The notes below the pieces were generated by a model. That model made no database searches and was not told the origin of the DNA. It saw nothing but the letters and a program-made list of their open reading frames with translations. Source: Cucumis sativus (Eukaryota; Streptophyta; Magnoliopsida; Cucurbitales; Cucurbitaceae). From it: a stretch of DNA of 64,000 nucleotides. Of the stretch, positions 36,888-48,083 are shown piece after piece. The DNA lies in NCBI RefSeq assembly GCF_000004075.3, contig NC_026657.2:40658732-40722731 (forward strand). The letters are read 5' to 3'. A program made the position numbers and the translations under genes. Within the stretch, counting starts at the first letter, position 1; the number at the start of each line of letters is the position of its first letter.

Positions 36888-38162
36888 GAGCAGTGCAAGT
36901 AAGGTTCCAGATGATTCGGAATCACCATATTGCCCCTACTCCTTCAAGCAATTTACAATAAATGGGATTTCTTTTCGGTCTATTGATATTCAATTTTAAA
37001 TTTTAACATAAGGTTTGTGAACTTTCTAGATTCATCTCCATTATTCAACAAATAAATATCAACGTAGTCAGTGTAAATAAAATCTACTTATTTTGTTGTG
37101 TATATATCTAAATCAATAATTACTTTTTTTTTCTTTTTCACATTTTTAAACCCATATATATCTAAATTTAAAAATATAAATCGAGGTCGAATTCACTAAC
37201 ATTTAAAATTAACATAAGAATGGTATATAAAACTACTTTTTCGATTTTTCATTTGACATGCCAATCTTAAAATGGTATAATTTATTATTGAGACGCTAAA
37301 TTTCACGACGTTATATTATATTTTTCTTTCAAGAAGGAAGAAATATAGAGCTCATTTAGTGATGTCCATGATTCTTGGTTTTATATTCTTTTTTTCTTTT
37401 CCTGTTTGACAACCTTTGGGGCATGTTCTACAAAAATACCAAAAATCTAAATATCCAAAAATTTTAAAAATATAAGTATACATGTTATATGATATAATTA
37501 AAAAAAATATATGTTAAAAAATTAAGGGGAAAAACTTTGAGTTAAATAGAGTTAACATGATACAACTCAATTCTAAAGAAAAACAATACAATAGAGTTAA
37601 CATGATACTCATTAATGTGTATTTCTTCCTTTTTTTTTTTTTATATTCGCATTTTGTGTTAACTCATATGCATTTTGAGTAGATGTGGATTCCTTCGATT
37701 AGATTTTGAAATATATCATGTTTTAATTCATAATAGAAATAACATCCTTCTAAGCAATTTAGCATGACAAGTCAAAATTGGGTATGTGCTTTTACTTGCA
37801 CCACAAGGCACAAGAATCCATGTCTAAAAATTAGCTTTAAACCTAAAACTCACAAAATCTTGCAGTTTGAATGTTCAAATATATCAACAACCCAACAAAG
37901 GCATGTTGTTTTATTTTGTTCCAACAAACTCGCCTTTTTTTTCCTGAGGGCCTGGTGTGAACTCAGATGTTGTATCTAAGTTCCTATGTTGTAAACTTCT
38001 ATGAAAATATGATACCATTTTGTTAATATTTGAGCAAATACCTTCGACTTTTTTGTTCAGACCGTGTTCTAGTGCTTCCAAAACGAAAGCGACAAGAGAA
38101 GATATCTCCGAAGAATCAATTGAATGTAGTCTCAACCAAATCAAGGAAATCATTCAGATTGA
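36888..38162. other. Intergenic region
   Basis: The promoter flank of BI-1 copy B followed by AT-rich DNA. The part near 38000-38162 is the likely 3' untranslated region of the next minus-strand gene. No further gene is seen. Confidence 0.5.
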
Positions 38163-41019
38163 TTAGCTCCTCCCCCTCCTTTGCTTTCTTCGGCACTCAA
38201 AACAATCCGAACATGGAGGAATTTTTCTACCTATGTTACTTGCTTGGAAAAGCTTGCTGGGAGGTATTTTCAAGTCTTCCACTAGTATTTGGCGAAGCTT
38301 GTTATTTTCCTCCCTAAGCTCTTGAATAAGTTTCTGATGCATTATTACCTGCACGTACAAGCAACGGAATAAGTCAAATCAACTTTACAAATCCAATGCG
38401 TTTTAGTGAAGAGGCTATAACTAACAATGTAAAATGCAGTGATAGTGAAGATTAATTGGTCTTCACGTTTCATTTCTCAAACAAATTCAAAATATTTGAT
38501 CTCGCTTCAGTTGAATGTTCTAAATTGCTGTTCTCATTTTAAGTGAAAGTATTGCCCACTTCTGTGTTTTTATGTACAGATATTCCACAATCCTTTGTTA
38601 TAATCTGAAGGATTATTTCCAATATTAAAATCCCACTTTCCACTATCAGATAATAAGTCATTTCCATATGCATCTCTAGAAGTTGGTTCAGTCAATTACA
38701 AAAACTTACCATTTGGAAGAGATGGTTCTCAAGCCGCAGCCGTCCAACCTACAATTCAAGAAACATCAATCAGGACTCCATGAAAAATCAGTAGTCAGTT
38801 CAACTAAATCCATAATAAAATTTATAGGGATCAAAATAAAGGGCAAGGGCTAGTGCCAAAAGAAAAATAAGATCAGCACTGCTGGTAAGATGCTCAAGCT
38901 TGCATCCTTATCATGCCATTACAAGACTAATACATGTGCAAGAGGTGTGTTTATGAGCAAAGCAAATCACACCAAACATTCATTGTTCTAATAGGAAATT
39001 CTTTCCGAGACCACATGTAAGAAAGAAAATTTGTGTTTAGAACCCAAAAGCAAAAATAAATTATCATACCTCATCCTTCAGTTCAGTATCTTCTCCTTTA
39101 AAAACAGGATTTTGCAAGAAACTGTCAATGACCTTTTCAGTTCGAGTTCCATATGATCTGCTCGATAGAGCATTTTGAAGGGTGGATCCCTTAGTGTCTA
39201 GATATGCAGACAGATCTTCTGGGGCTGTTCCAGGCACTTCTTTTGCAATTTTTCTGATACTTGCAATAGGATGTTCATTCTCTGAAGCATTTGTTATGCT
39301 GCTCGCAGATTGTAGTGATACTGGTATGGCGCCTTGACTAATTGGAAGACTAGGATTATTTTCTAATTTTGTCATCACCTTCTCCATTGCTTGCTACCAG
39401 ATTTGGGCATCAAGCTTCAAACACATGTATATAAGAAGCCATAATGGAAAAATATGATGGATAAGAGGTCCAGTACCTACCATCGCAGAAGATTGAACTT
39501 GATGTAGAAATGAAGGCTTGATAGCCAGTCCTGACATTCAAAAAATGACATGTCAGTTAAACAACAGACTGAAATGAGTAAAAACTCAAAGACGACATAA
39601 ATGGTAAACAGAAGATATTGTAGAACATACCAATACCAAAACCATGGCCAAAACCAACTCCACACCCAATGCCAGCTTGGATGTTCGTAGCTCCCAATTT
39701 CCTGAGCTAACATGTGACATTTAAGAGAATTTCAGTGGTTCATAATTTCAGATGGAAAATAAATAACAAAAAGTGTTGTTTAAAGAAAAATACAAGGATA
39801 AGACTCACAGAGTTATTTAAGTGCCTCGTTATGCCAGAAAACGCATCGGTTGCACCTCTTGTGGCACTCATTAATTCGTTCATGCCAGGAATTGCACCTG
39901 GAAAAATGAATGTAAATTTCATATGTTCATATACTAGTAGCACTGGCCAGCAGACATGTTCATCAATCGAGGACCAAGCAGATACCACAATTTGCACATA
40001 TTCAACACGATAAGGGAAAAAATAATAATAATGAAATCAAATAAAAAATAAAGATTGAAAAATCTTATACATATCATGCAGACCAATTTAAAAGTGTCAC
40101 CAAGAGTATCATCTTTACCTAGAAATCCCTTGCTGGTCAGGTTAAATCGAGAATAACAACAATTTCAATCAAGAAACTGAAAACGCACAAAGTGGAAAGT
40201 GAAAATTGTTCAAAAACCAATCAATAAGGCCATTTGATAGCTAATACAGAAAAATCAAGATAAAAAGCATCATCAAACAAGCCCTAAGCCAAACCACTCA
40301 AAATCCAACCAACAAAACATAAAAAACCATATACGCAAAGCCTAAACCCAACAACAAAAAACAGCTAAATCTGACAAAAGATCAAAACACGAGCACCAAG
40401 ATGCCTAAATTCAACAAAAACAGTGTCAATCAGTATCATAAGTTACCATTGAGTTTGAATTAAAACACAGCATCAAATGGATACCTTTACTTAGTTCCAC
40501 TCACAGCTAACCAGTGGTATTAATAATAATGAAATCAAATAAAAAATTGATTTTGAATGATTAAGTAGTGCTTGAAAGTGAATTTAAACCGGACAAAAGT
40601 GAGTTTAACCCATTCAAAATACATAATCTCGCTCATCTTCCTATTAGATAAAGAAGAACGTTCCAACGGACATCCCTTTTGAAAGAGCAGAACAGAAAAT
40701 TTTTCATGAGAAATCTAAATGAAATGAAATGAAAGCAGAAAATAACTCTTCTCAGCAGGTTATACTTAATCCATCATTGGGAAAGAGAAAGCTAATGAAA
40801 AAAACTGGTAGAGACAAAAGAAGGTCGAGAATGGAAGAAAAAGAATTTACCCATGTTCATGGGGCGGCCAACGCCGATACCGACGCCACATCCGACGCCG
40901 AAGCCTGTAAAAATTTGACCCACCTTCAAAGTAAAGGGATTCTCTATTCGGATTCCCCGAAAATGCCCTTTCTGAGAAATCACCGTACCCTTACTTTCCG
41001 AGACACTTGTAGCTTCCAT
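38163..41019 (-). CDS. Conserved glycine-rich and coiled-coil protein, unknown function, 7 exons
   Basis: Exons 41019-40851, 39897-39809, 39706-39631, 39530-39481, 39393-39070, 38748-38710 and 38348-38163 give 310 residues. Two glycine-rich hydrophobic repeats stand out: GFGVGCGVGIGVG (residues 39-51) and GIGCGVGFGHGFGIG (98-112), with a short amphipathic stretch between them (ATDAFSGITRHLNNSLRKLG). The middle is polar. Residues 253-276 (HQKLIQELREENNKLRQILVEDL) look like a leucine-zipper coiled coil. The C-terminus has C-x2-C-x2-C followed by a basic RRKQRRGRS tail. GxGxGxG strings like these can form tightly packed membrane or beta-glycine segments, so an organelle-membrane role is possible but unproven. 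I know of plant homologues only as uncharacterised proteins. All splice phases close, so the gene is real. It shares a 394-bp divergent promoter with the monooxygenase gene. Confidence 0.85.
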
Positions 41020-41413
41020 TCTTGAACAACCCTTCAATCTCTGGACTCTGCAAGTTTTCGAAGGTCTATCGGTTGGAAGACGAAAGCAAACATAGAGCTT
41101 CTCACTATCTTTAATGGGCTTGTTCAGATGGGCCTTCTAACGCTACTTTTCCCACGTTAAACCGCTCGGCCCACGATTCTTTTTGCAGTTTGGTTTAACA
41201 AAGCTACCATTTTTCCTCTGTTTTTTCCCGGGAAAATTCCGTTTTCAAGCATGACACTTCTCATTCTCCACCACTTGTTTGCTTGGCCAATCGAGTTCTT
41301 ATTCTCTAATAATCTCAAGAAAACAAATCCCACTCATTTATTTCTCGATTCTTAATTTCTTGTGGGGTTTGAATAACCTGTCGTAAGATCCCAAGTTCAA
41401 GATAAGAGTTTTC
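41020..41413. promoter_or_regulatory. Divergent (bidirectional) promoter with site II motifs
   Basis: Only 394 bases separate the ATG of the minus-strand glycine-rich protein gene from the ATG of the plus-strand monooxygenase. The gap contains TGGGCT (41115-41120), TGGGCC (41129-41134) and GGCCCA (41168-41173). These are TCP-binding site II elements, common in plant housekeeping and organelle-related genes. Neither side has an obvious TATA box, as is usual for site II promoters. Confidence 0.6.
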
Positions 41414-43730
41414 ATGACTATGGCTTCGTCTTCATCGTCTGTGTTCCTCAAATCGCCAACTTCGCCATCTCCAGCTCTCCATTTCCGTGGGGGAGAATTT
41501 CCCAAGAGCCAACCATGGATTCGGGGTCGACCAAGAACAAAAATTGTGGTCAAAGCTCAAACAGAGGTCAGGAGGGAAGACATAGTTATAATTGGAGGAG
41601 GGATTGCTGGTCTTGCTACTGCTCTGTCTCTTCACAGGTAGGATCTAATTTTACTAAAATCTATATAGCTTAGAGTTTAAGTGCAGATGGTTTTATTCTT
41701 GAGGCTTTGAAATTTCAGGCTTGGAGTTAGGTCATTGGTGCTTGAGCAAGCAGAATCACTTAGAACTGGTGGAACTTCATTGACCCTTTTCAAAAATGGG
41801 TGGCGTGTGTTGGATGCAATTGGAGTTGGGAATGTTCTCAGGACCCAATTTCTTGAAGTTCAAGGGTATGTTCTAGTTTTTCTTGGTGCAGATTTGTTGT
41901 ATTTAATGTTCTATACATCTGTTGGTATGGAGATTAGCACATAGTTCAATAAGTGACCAAAGCAATAGTTTCAATTCAAATCATCTGGCTTTGATAAATG
42001 ATACTATATTAAATTACTGTTAAGACTCTAATGTTTGAAACTGATAGATCATAGTTCATAGTACATTTAGCTAAGACTGGACTGGGTTTTGTTTTTATTT
42101 TTTTATATTTGAACAACTTCCATTAGAAAATATAAATGCAAACAGAAAAACAAGCCCACAAAAGAAGGGAGTTTTCCAAGAAAAAGGACTCCAACTATCC
42201 CAAACAATGTCTAAATAATAGTTTCAAAAGGTCTTTGAAATCAAATCCTACAAAGGAACGTGAAAGTGAACGATGGACCTAATCTGAAAAACACCCTACC
42301 ATTACTTAATTGTTGATATCGTAACAAATTGTTTATATTACCAGCATTGCAGGATGGTAGTTAAGTCAGAAGAAGGAAAGCAGCTGCGCTCCTTCACGTT
42401 TAAGGACGAAGATGAGAGGTACTTGGTTTTTCTATATTTCCTGTTTTTGGAACTGAATCAGAAATTGGGTATTTGCTATACATCTTTTCCCTCCTAAGAA
42501 ACGGTTTCATCATCTTAGTCTTGCTTTCACCTACAATTGTGAAGGGAATTTGAGACCACTTTAACTCTATCAACTGTTTTTCGACAGCCAAGAGGTGCGT
42601 GCCGTGGAGAGGAGAACACTGCTGGAAACTCTAGCCTCTCATCTTCCAGCAGGAACGATTCAGTTTTCCTCTAAGCTTGAAGCCATTCAGAGAACTCATC
42701 AAAATGAAGTCAAGTTGGAACTTGTGGATGGGACACAGTTAATTGCAAAGGTAATTCAAACTTCAAGAGAATTGACTTAACCTTCTAGTTGTATCCCACT
42801 TCGTGATTCTTTAGTAAATTTAATCCTATTTTTTTCACTCTGTCAAATAGATTGTCATTGGCTGCGATGGCATTCGATCTCCCGTGGCTCGATGGATGGG
42901 ATTTTCAGAGCCAAAATATGTAGGGCATTGTGCTTTTCGTGGACTCGCATATTATCCCAATGGACAACCACATGAGCCAAAAGTGAACTATATCTATGGA
43001 AAAGGATTGCGAGCAGGTTATGTTCCAGTTTCTGCCACAAGAGTTTACTGGTTTATCTGCTACAATAGTTCATCTCCAGGTTTGCACTTCACATTCCCAT
43101 TTCTAAAGCTGGATTCATAGCACTTTCCAGTTGTTCATAATGACAAAATTTTCGGAACCAATCAATGATATCAACTTATCTAAACTCGGACCAAACTTGG
43201 TGGTTTCTCTCATTGCAGGACCAAAGATCACAGATCCAGCTGTTTTAATGCAGCAAGCAAAAGAACTAGTCAGAAACTGGCCATCTGATCTACTGACCAT
43301 CATGGATGCAACCCCAGACGACACATTGATCCGAACACCCCTCGTAGACCGATGGCTTTGGCCTGCAGTCAGCCCCCCTGCTTCATCAGGGAGAGTGGTT
43401 CTTGTTGGAGACGCCTGGCATCCAATGACTCCAAATCTAGGACAAGGAGCCTGCTGTGCATTAGAAGATGCAGTGGTTCTAGCAAGAAAGCTCACCACTG
43501 CACTCAAGTCTGAGTCAGAAACGCCTTCTGTTGAAGACGCTCTGAGATCGTATGGAACCGAAAGATGGCCTCGAGTCTTCCCGCTCACTATTCGAGCCAA
43601 TGTGGTCGGATCCGCTCTGCAGTGGGCAAACCCAATTGTTTGTTCCGTGAGAAACAATGTTGTCATACCAAAACTGGTTAGGCTAGGACCTCTGCTAGAG
43701 CATACCAATTTTGAATGCGATGCCTTATGA
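41414..43730 (+). CDS. FAD-dependent monooxygenase, CTF2-like, 6 exons
   Basis: Exons 41414-41637, 41719-41865, 42353-42418, 42588-42750, 42851-43079 and 43219-43730 give 446 residues. Residues 1-49 are Ser/Pro/Arg-rich with few acids, resembling a chloroplast transit peptide. The Rossmann FAD-binding motif GGGIAG is at 61-66 after a hydrophobic strand. The DG motif (IVIGCDG, 201-207) and GD motif (VVLVGDAWHP, 336-345) follow in order, and all three are hallmarks of flavin aromatic hydroxylases. The GNLGQG-type loop (here PNLGQGACCALEDA) contacts flavin. The nearest plant proteins I recall are Arabidopsis CTF2A/CTF2B, and databases often call them FAD-dependent urate hydroxylase or monooxygenase 1 without proof of substrate. 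The substrate is therefore unknown. The second Met (41420) is an alternative start. Confidence 0.92.
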
Positions 43731-44911
43731 TTAAATTTACAAGTTTGTTGCCAGCATGTTACTTGATATATGATATGTATACAATTATACTTTTTTAATG
43801 GAAATAAATCTATCAATTGTTTTTAGTTTCCGTCCATCTTAGTTCTAACATGGCTTTATGACCCATAAGTTTCGTTATCTTTCATATCTTTTTGACACAT
43901 GTCTTTACTACTGGTAGAGGTAAATAAAATTTGAGGCATTTTTGGGTAGCAGTGAAAAAAAATGTTTTTCGAAACAAATATTTTTTTAAAAACATTGCGT
44001 TAATAAAAAAATGGTTTAGAATTAAAACTTTGGTATGTTTTCACATTTTTCAATAGAATTTTTAAGTAGATGTCAAATACTAGTTTATTTTAAAATTAAT
44101 AACTTAAAATTTTCGATCCAAACACACATTTAATTTCATAATTTATGTAGTATCATAATTCATTTATCTCATAATTCATGTAGTATCACAATTCATTTAT
44201 GATTGAATGTGTGAAAATAGATTATAATTGAAAGGTGTGTGTGAAAATAGATTATAATTGAAAGGTGTGAGAAGAGTGATCATGCTTAACAAAGAGAATT
44301 AACGTAGATTTATTTTTTATCATTTTAAATAATGTCAAGATGACATACATCTTGAAATTGTAATTAGCAAAATGGGAATTAAAATATTTTGGACTCTATT
44401 GTATTTACAAACTCTCTAATGGGAATCAATTGTGAGTGCCAACATTTCCCAAAGTAATTGTTATTTTGATTATGTGGGACACACTCAATTATTAGTGGTG
44501 CTTGATGACACAAAGCATTATATAATTGAATGTGCAATTCTAAAGGTATATAACTTGCATAAACCAAAGCAATCACAAGTTGTACTCAAAACCCAAATCA
44601 GGAAGAGAAAAGAAAGATATAACAGATCCAAGCTTTCTCGGTTACGTTGATTCATCATATTCAAAAACAAGAATCTAGTGAAACAAACTAGTAGAGACAA
44701 AATGTCTACCAAGAGGAAGGCTTTGTGGATGATATTATGTTGTTAAATATATAACAGATCCAAGCTTTTCCTTTTTTCTCTAGGACATAAGAAATAACGT
44801 AAAAAAACCCAAAACATATGAAGCAAATGAGTTGAACAAGATACAAACTCATTGTAGCCTACAAAAATTGCATTACAGAAACTACTGGATATTCCCCCTT
44901 CAGGCTTTTGC
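43731..44911. other. Intergenic region between converging genes
   Basis: Between the 3' ends of the monooxygenase (+) and L7 (-) genes. It holds two short tandem repeats (44134-44200 imperfect, 44211-44268) and a 20-base phrase ATATAACAGATCCAAGCTTT seen at about 44617 and 44747. No gene is supported. Confidence 0.55.
44211..44268. repeat. 28-bp tandem duplication, period 30
   Basis: GTGAAAATAGATTATAATTG plus eight bases occurs at 44211-44238 and again at 44241-44268 without mismatch. Just upstream (about 44134-44200) lies an imperfect repeat of CATAATT(T/C)ATGTAGTATCA. Confidence 0.9.
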
Positions 44912-46424
44912 CTAATTCATCTCATTAATCAGATCATTGATGTCATCTTCTCTATTACCACTATCTCCACCTTCCTTGTACGATGACTTTTTCCCTTGAA
45001 GGCAGCCCCCTCCTGGCTTTTCAAGTTCAAATGGCCATAAAAAGGAAATTACCTCCTTAAAATGAGGGCCAACATTAGCGATTTCATGCACCATATCTTC
45101 CATGCACACGATACCATGTTTCCCCAATGCCTGAAATTTACGCCATCAAATTAGTACAGTGAAACAGACTAATGACGGTAAAGTAATTAAGATGGTTTTT
45201 CCAATACCTGTTCAATAATGTTGTTATCAGTCAGAGGAACTCTTTGTTTGTCTATCTTTGCGAATCCCTTCTTATATACGAGCTCCCTCACATTTTTCAG
45301 ATTAGGGTATCTGAAATTCAGCTAAAATTTCAGTACAATCATGGACAACAAAAGAGTAAAATCCAATAAAGGAGCTAATATAAGAAGTTTTATGGTTCCC
45401 ATACCCATATGTCACGTATGGCTCCACCCTCTGTAGCTTCCCTAGAATACTCTCATTAGCCTTGGCAAAAACTGCGCTGAAAATTCTACTTAATCCGAGA
45501 CTATATAAGATCTTCCTTGTCTTTGGATGCATGTCGTTCTTGCTGGAAAAATGTAGAAGGAATTATTGATCTCAAGAAGCTACAAAAGAAAATGGGAAGG
45601 GGATGAAAGACAATGAGAAAACACTCTTACCCCTGTATCCGAATTATAAAAATCAATTTAGATGTTGATGGCACAATAGCAGATCTTTTTCTCTTTATCC
45701 TGTGCTTCATTTTGACAAGGTCCAGTTCCTACATAACCAGGATTGTATGGAAGTAAAAAAGAGTCATAAATGCGTCGCCAGCTAGGAACTATAGGCCTGA
45801 AGTTAAATTCCACCAGAAGATATTTTCAAATGTCATTCTAACAAAACGCCTATCAAACACCTTAAAACTAAAAATACAGACACAAGATTTAACATGTCAT
45901 GTCACATTCTCCTAGCGAATCCAATTAGAATAAACTAAAAACGTGATTAAGAGGAGTTGTCTGCCCAACCTGATACCTTCAGAACCAAACACATATGCTA
46001 CGATTCAAAAAAATAAAAACAATAATTTGCACGTAAGAAGAATAAGTGCTGGAGATTTATATCATATAACTGAATGTATAAAAGGGTCAAAGAAAAATGC
46101 AAACTTCATCAAAATATCTACCCTTTGATATCCCAAAGGCAAACTCAAAAGGATATTACATGTGATGTGATAGATAAACAAAACACAAAAATTAAACACA
46201 TATCACAATGAAATTCAAAATAGATGAGTTACCCTAGCACGATATTCTCTGACAAATTCCTCAGGTAGTTTAATAAAACCATCCTTGTTTTTCTTCGAAC
46301 TAAGCTTCCTTAACTCCAACTGCTCCTTTCTTCTCAATGCCGCTGCTTCATTTACCTTTCTTTTCTTCAGTATAATCTCCGGTATATATGCAAGTGGCTT
46401 AGGATCCTCTTCTGCCATAGCCAT
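44912..46424 (-). CDS. RPL7A: 60S ribosomal protein L7-1-like, 5 exons
   Basis: Coding exons 46424-46233, 45728-45631, 45542-45405, 45310-45208 and 45130-44912 give 249 residues. The protein has the family's basic N-terminus ([27 protein letters not shown]), then the L30-like fold with [40 protein letters not shown] and [18 protein letters not shown], ending [20 protein letters not shown]7 sits in the large ribosomal subunit and binds 5S/25S rRNA. The MAEEDPKPL start and overall wording fit the divergent plant L7-1 class (Arabidopsis At1g80750) rather than the abundant L7-2 to L7-4. Relatives of that class include ribosome-biogenesis versions of L7, so an assembly role is possible. An acceptor site just upstream of the ATG (TTCTATAG, near 46436-46443) implies an intron in the 5' leader. 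Confidence 0.93.
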
Positions 46425-46435
46425 AGTAACTCACC

Positions 46436-48083
46436 TATAGAAAAAAAGGTGGAAAAAAAAAAAATCAGCAAGTACTGTAGGAGACCAACTGTAGCCTATA
46501 CAAGAGTGAGCATAAAAGAAGTTCCAATTTAAAGTAGTGAGCATATTCGGGGCTGTTTCAGTTATGACCCGAGTCGGGTTGGGTCAACGGGGATCGGGTC
46601 GGGGTTTTTTCCCCTCTCTCTTTTCTCTCTTCTTTCTTTCTTTCAAATGGTGATTGCAAAATAACCAATTTTAATAATGTTAGACTCTCATACACATTCA
46701 TTACAATCACCATAAATAGCAAAGTACATATAATACATATACACAATTTATGTAAATTTAAAATGTAAGAAGAGAAATAGATAGAAATAAGGGGAAGGGC
46801 ATGTGTATGTTTTGTTTGACCTTTGGGAGCTGCTTTGAAAGCACACTGACATATGGTATCAAATAAGGCTGCTTCATTGCTGGATAAAGATCCAAATATG
46901 AACAAAAAGAAAAGATGCAAAAATGATGAATAATAAATAAATAAGGGTTGGCCTTTGGGGGCTAACTTAATTACAAGTGTCTAAACTACAAAAACTATGG
47001 GATATGTTTCACACATTATTCCTTATATCTCAAAATGTCTTTAAGTTATACATTGGAATATTTGTAAGTATATCAATTCAATCCCTACACTTTGATAGAT
47101 GAATAGATTTTAGACACTTGGTCCCAATTTCTTTTCAGAACTTTATATAAGTCTCCATTGTGAATTGAGTTAGATCCGCATCAAGTCGATACCCTTAACT
47201 ACTAAATTACGCTCATCTTGGCAGGCAGGAAAGGAAGAAATACTCAATTGATTCTCATCTCAAAACTCAAAAAAATCATCATCCAAGGTAGGAGATTTAG
47301 ACACACAGCCATAATCTAAATAAATCCTAAATCTCCCCTTTTCAAATCTTCCTAAGGATAACTGCAAATCTAATTTGCATTTAGACATTTCTTTAACAAA
47401 TCATATCCATGGAACGTCCTAAGGCTTCAAGTTTGAATCTAATTTTGGCCCTAAACTTCACCAAAATTTAGTTTTAAACTTTTTAAGTAAAGCTTTGGTT
47501 CAATTTCTAATGTTTGCATAAAACCCAATTTCGGTCTTCGTTTTTTAAACTTTAGTATGGCATTCATTCATAAATATTCTTTAATCTTATTAAAATTATG
47601 AACAGAGGAGTAAAAATTATGAACAGAGCAACCTCACAATAGCAACCTATAAATTTATGAACAGAGCTTGAACTTGAACTTAGAACAGAAGCCCAGCTAC
47701 CCAGGTTCAATTCAGGAAAAAAAAACAAAAAAAAAAACCATAATATTTACCAGCGAAGTGAAACAGGTAAAGGAAAAGATGGAAGAAGTTCGAAAATCGT
47801 ATAAAAAAAAGAGGAGGAAATTTACCCGCAATTTCGATACAAGAAGAGAAAGAGAAGATCCACGATGGAACTGAGAACGGTGGAGAAAGAGATATGAAGT
47901 GAAAAAAGAAATAATAAGGAGGGGGTAGAGAACTCAGGTGCAGCGTGGAGAGGCTGGATAGCGGCGGTGCAACGGAGAAAGAAGCGCCGGCAAAGGGGAA
48001 GGGAAGGAGAGAAGGGAAGTGAATGCAAACGTCAAACCCTAATTTCACTAAAATCACCCCTTTGAGCCAAACTCTCTAAATTC
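46436..48083 (-). promoter_or_regulatory. 5' leader intron, first exon and promoter of the L7 gene
   Basis: The acceptor TTCTATAG just 5' of the ATG pairs with a likely donor (GCGG then GTAAAT) near 47827, giving a leader intron of about 1.4 kb. The first exon, at about 47830-48030, is pyrimidine-rich on the minus strand. A telo-box (AAACCCTAA on the plus strand, 48034-48042) marks the start region, as in many plant ribosomal protein promoters. The stretch 47901-48083 is duplicated at 58590-58744. A GGGTCGGGTTGGGTCAA-rich patch (46566-46605) lies inside the intron. Confidence 0.6.
48034..48042. promoter_or_regulatory. Telo-box at the L7 promoter
   Basis: AAACCCTAA, the telo-box motif that recurs in promoters of plant translation-machinery genes. 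A second copy in the duplicated module lies at 58709-58717. Confidence 0.65.

Noticed and set aside
43115-43816. 233-residue open frame on the minus strand
   Set aside because: It is antisense to the last exon of the FAD monooxygenase, whose GC-richer codons leave the opposite strand open. The plus-strand frame carries the family motifs.
44211-44268. Short regularly spaced repeats as a CRISPR-like array
   Set aside because: Only two units with a 2-base gap in a plant nuclear context. It is a plain tandem duplication.
46558-46620. GGGTCGGGTTGGGTCAA patch as a G-quadruplex or telomere-like insert
   Set aside because: G runs are short and irregular and no telomeric unit repeats. It looks like ordinary low-complexity intron sequence.
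47707-48057. 116-residue minus-strand frame in the L7 leader
   Set aside because: Pyrimidine-rich leader translated as Phe/Ser/Leu. The same composition gives a similar false frame in the duplicated module at 58.5 kb.
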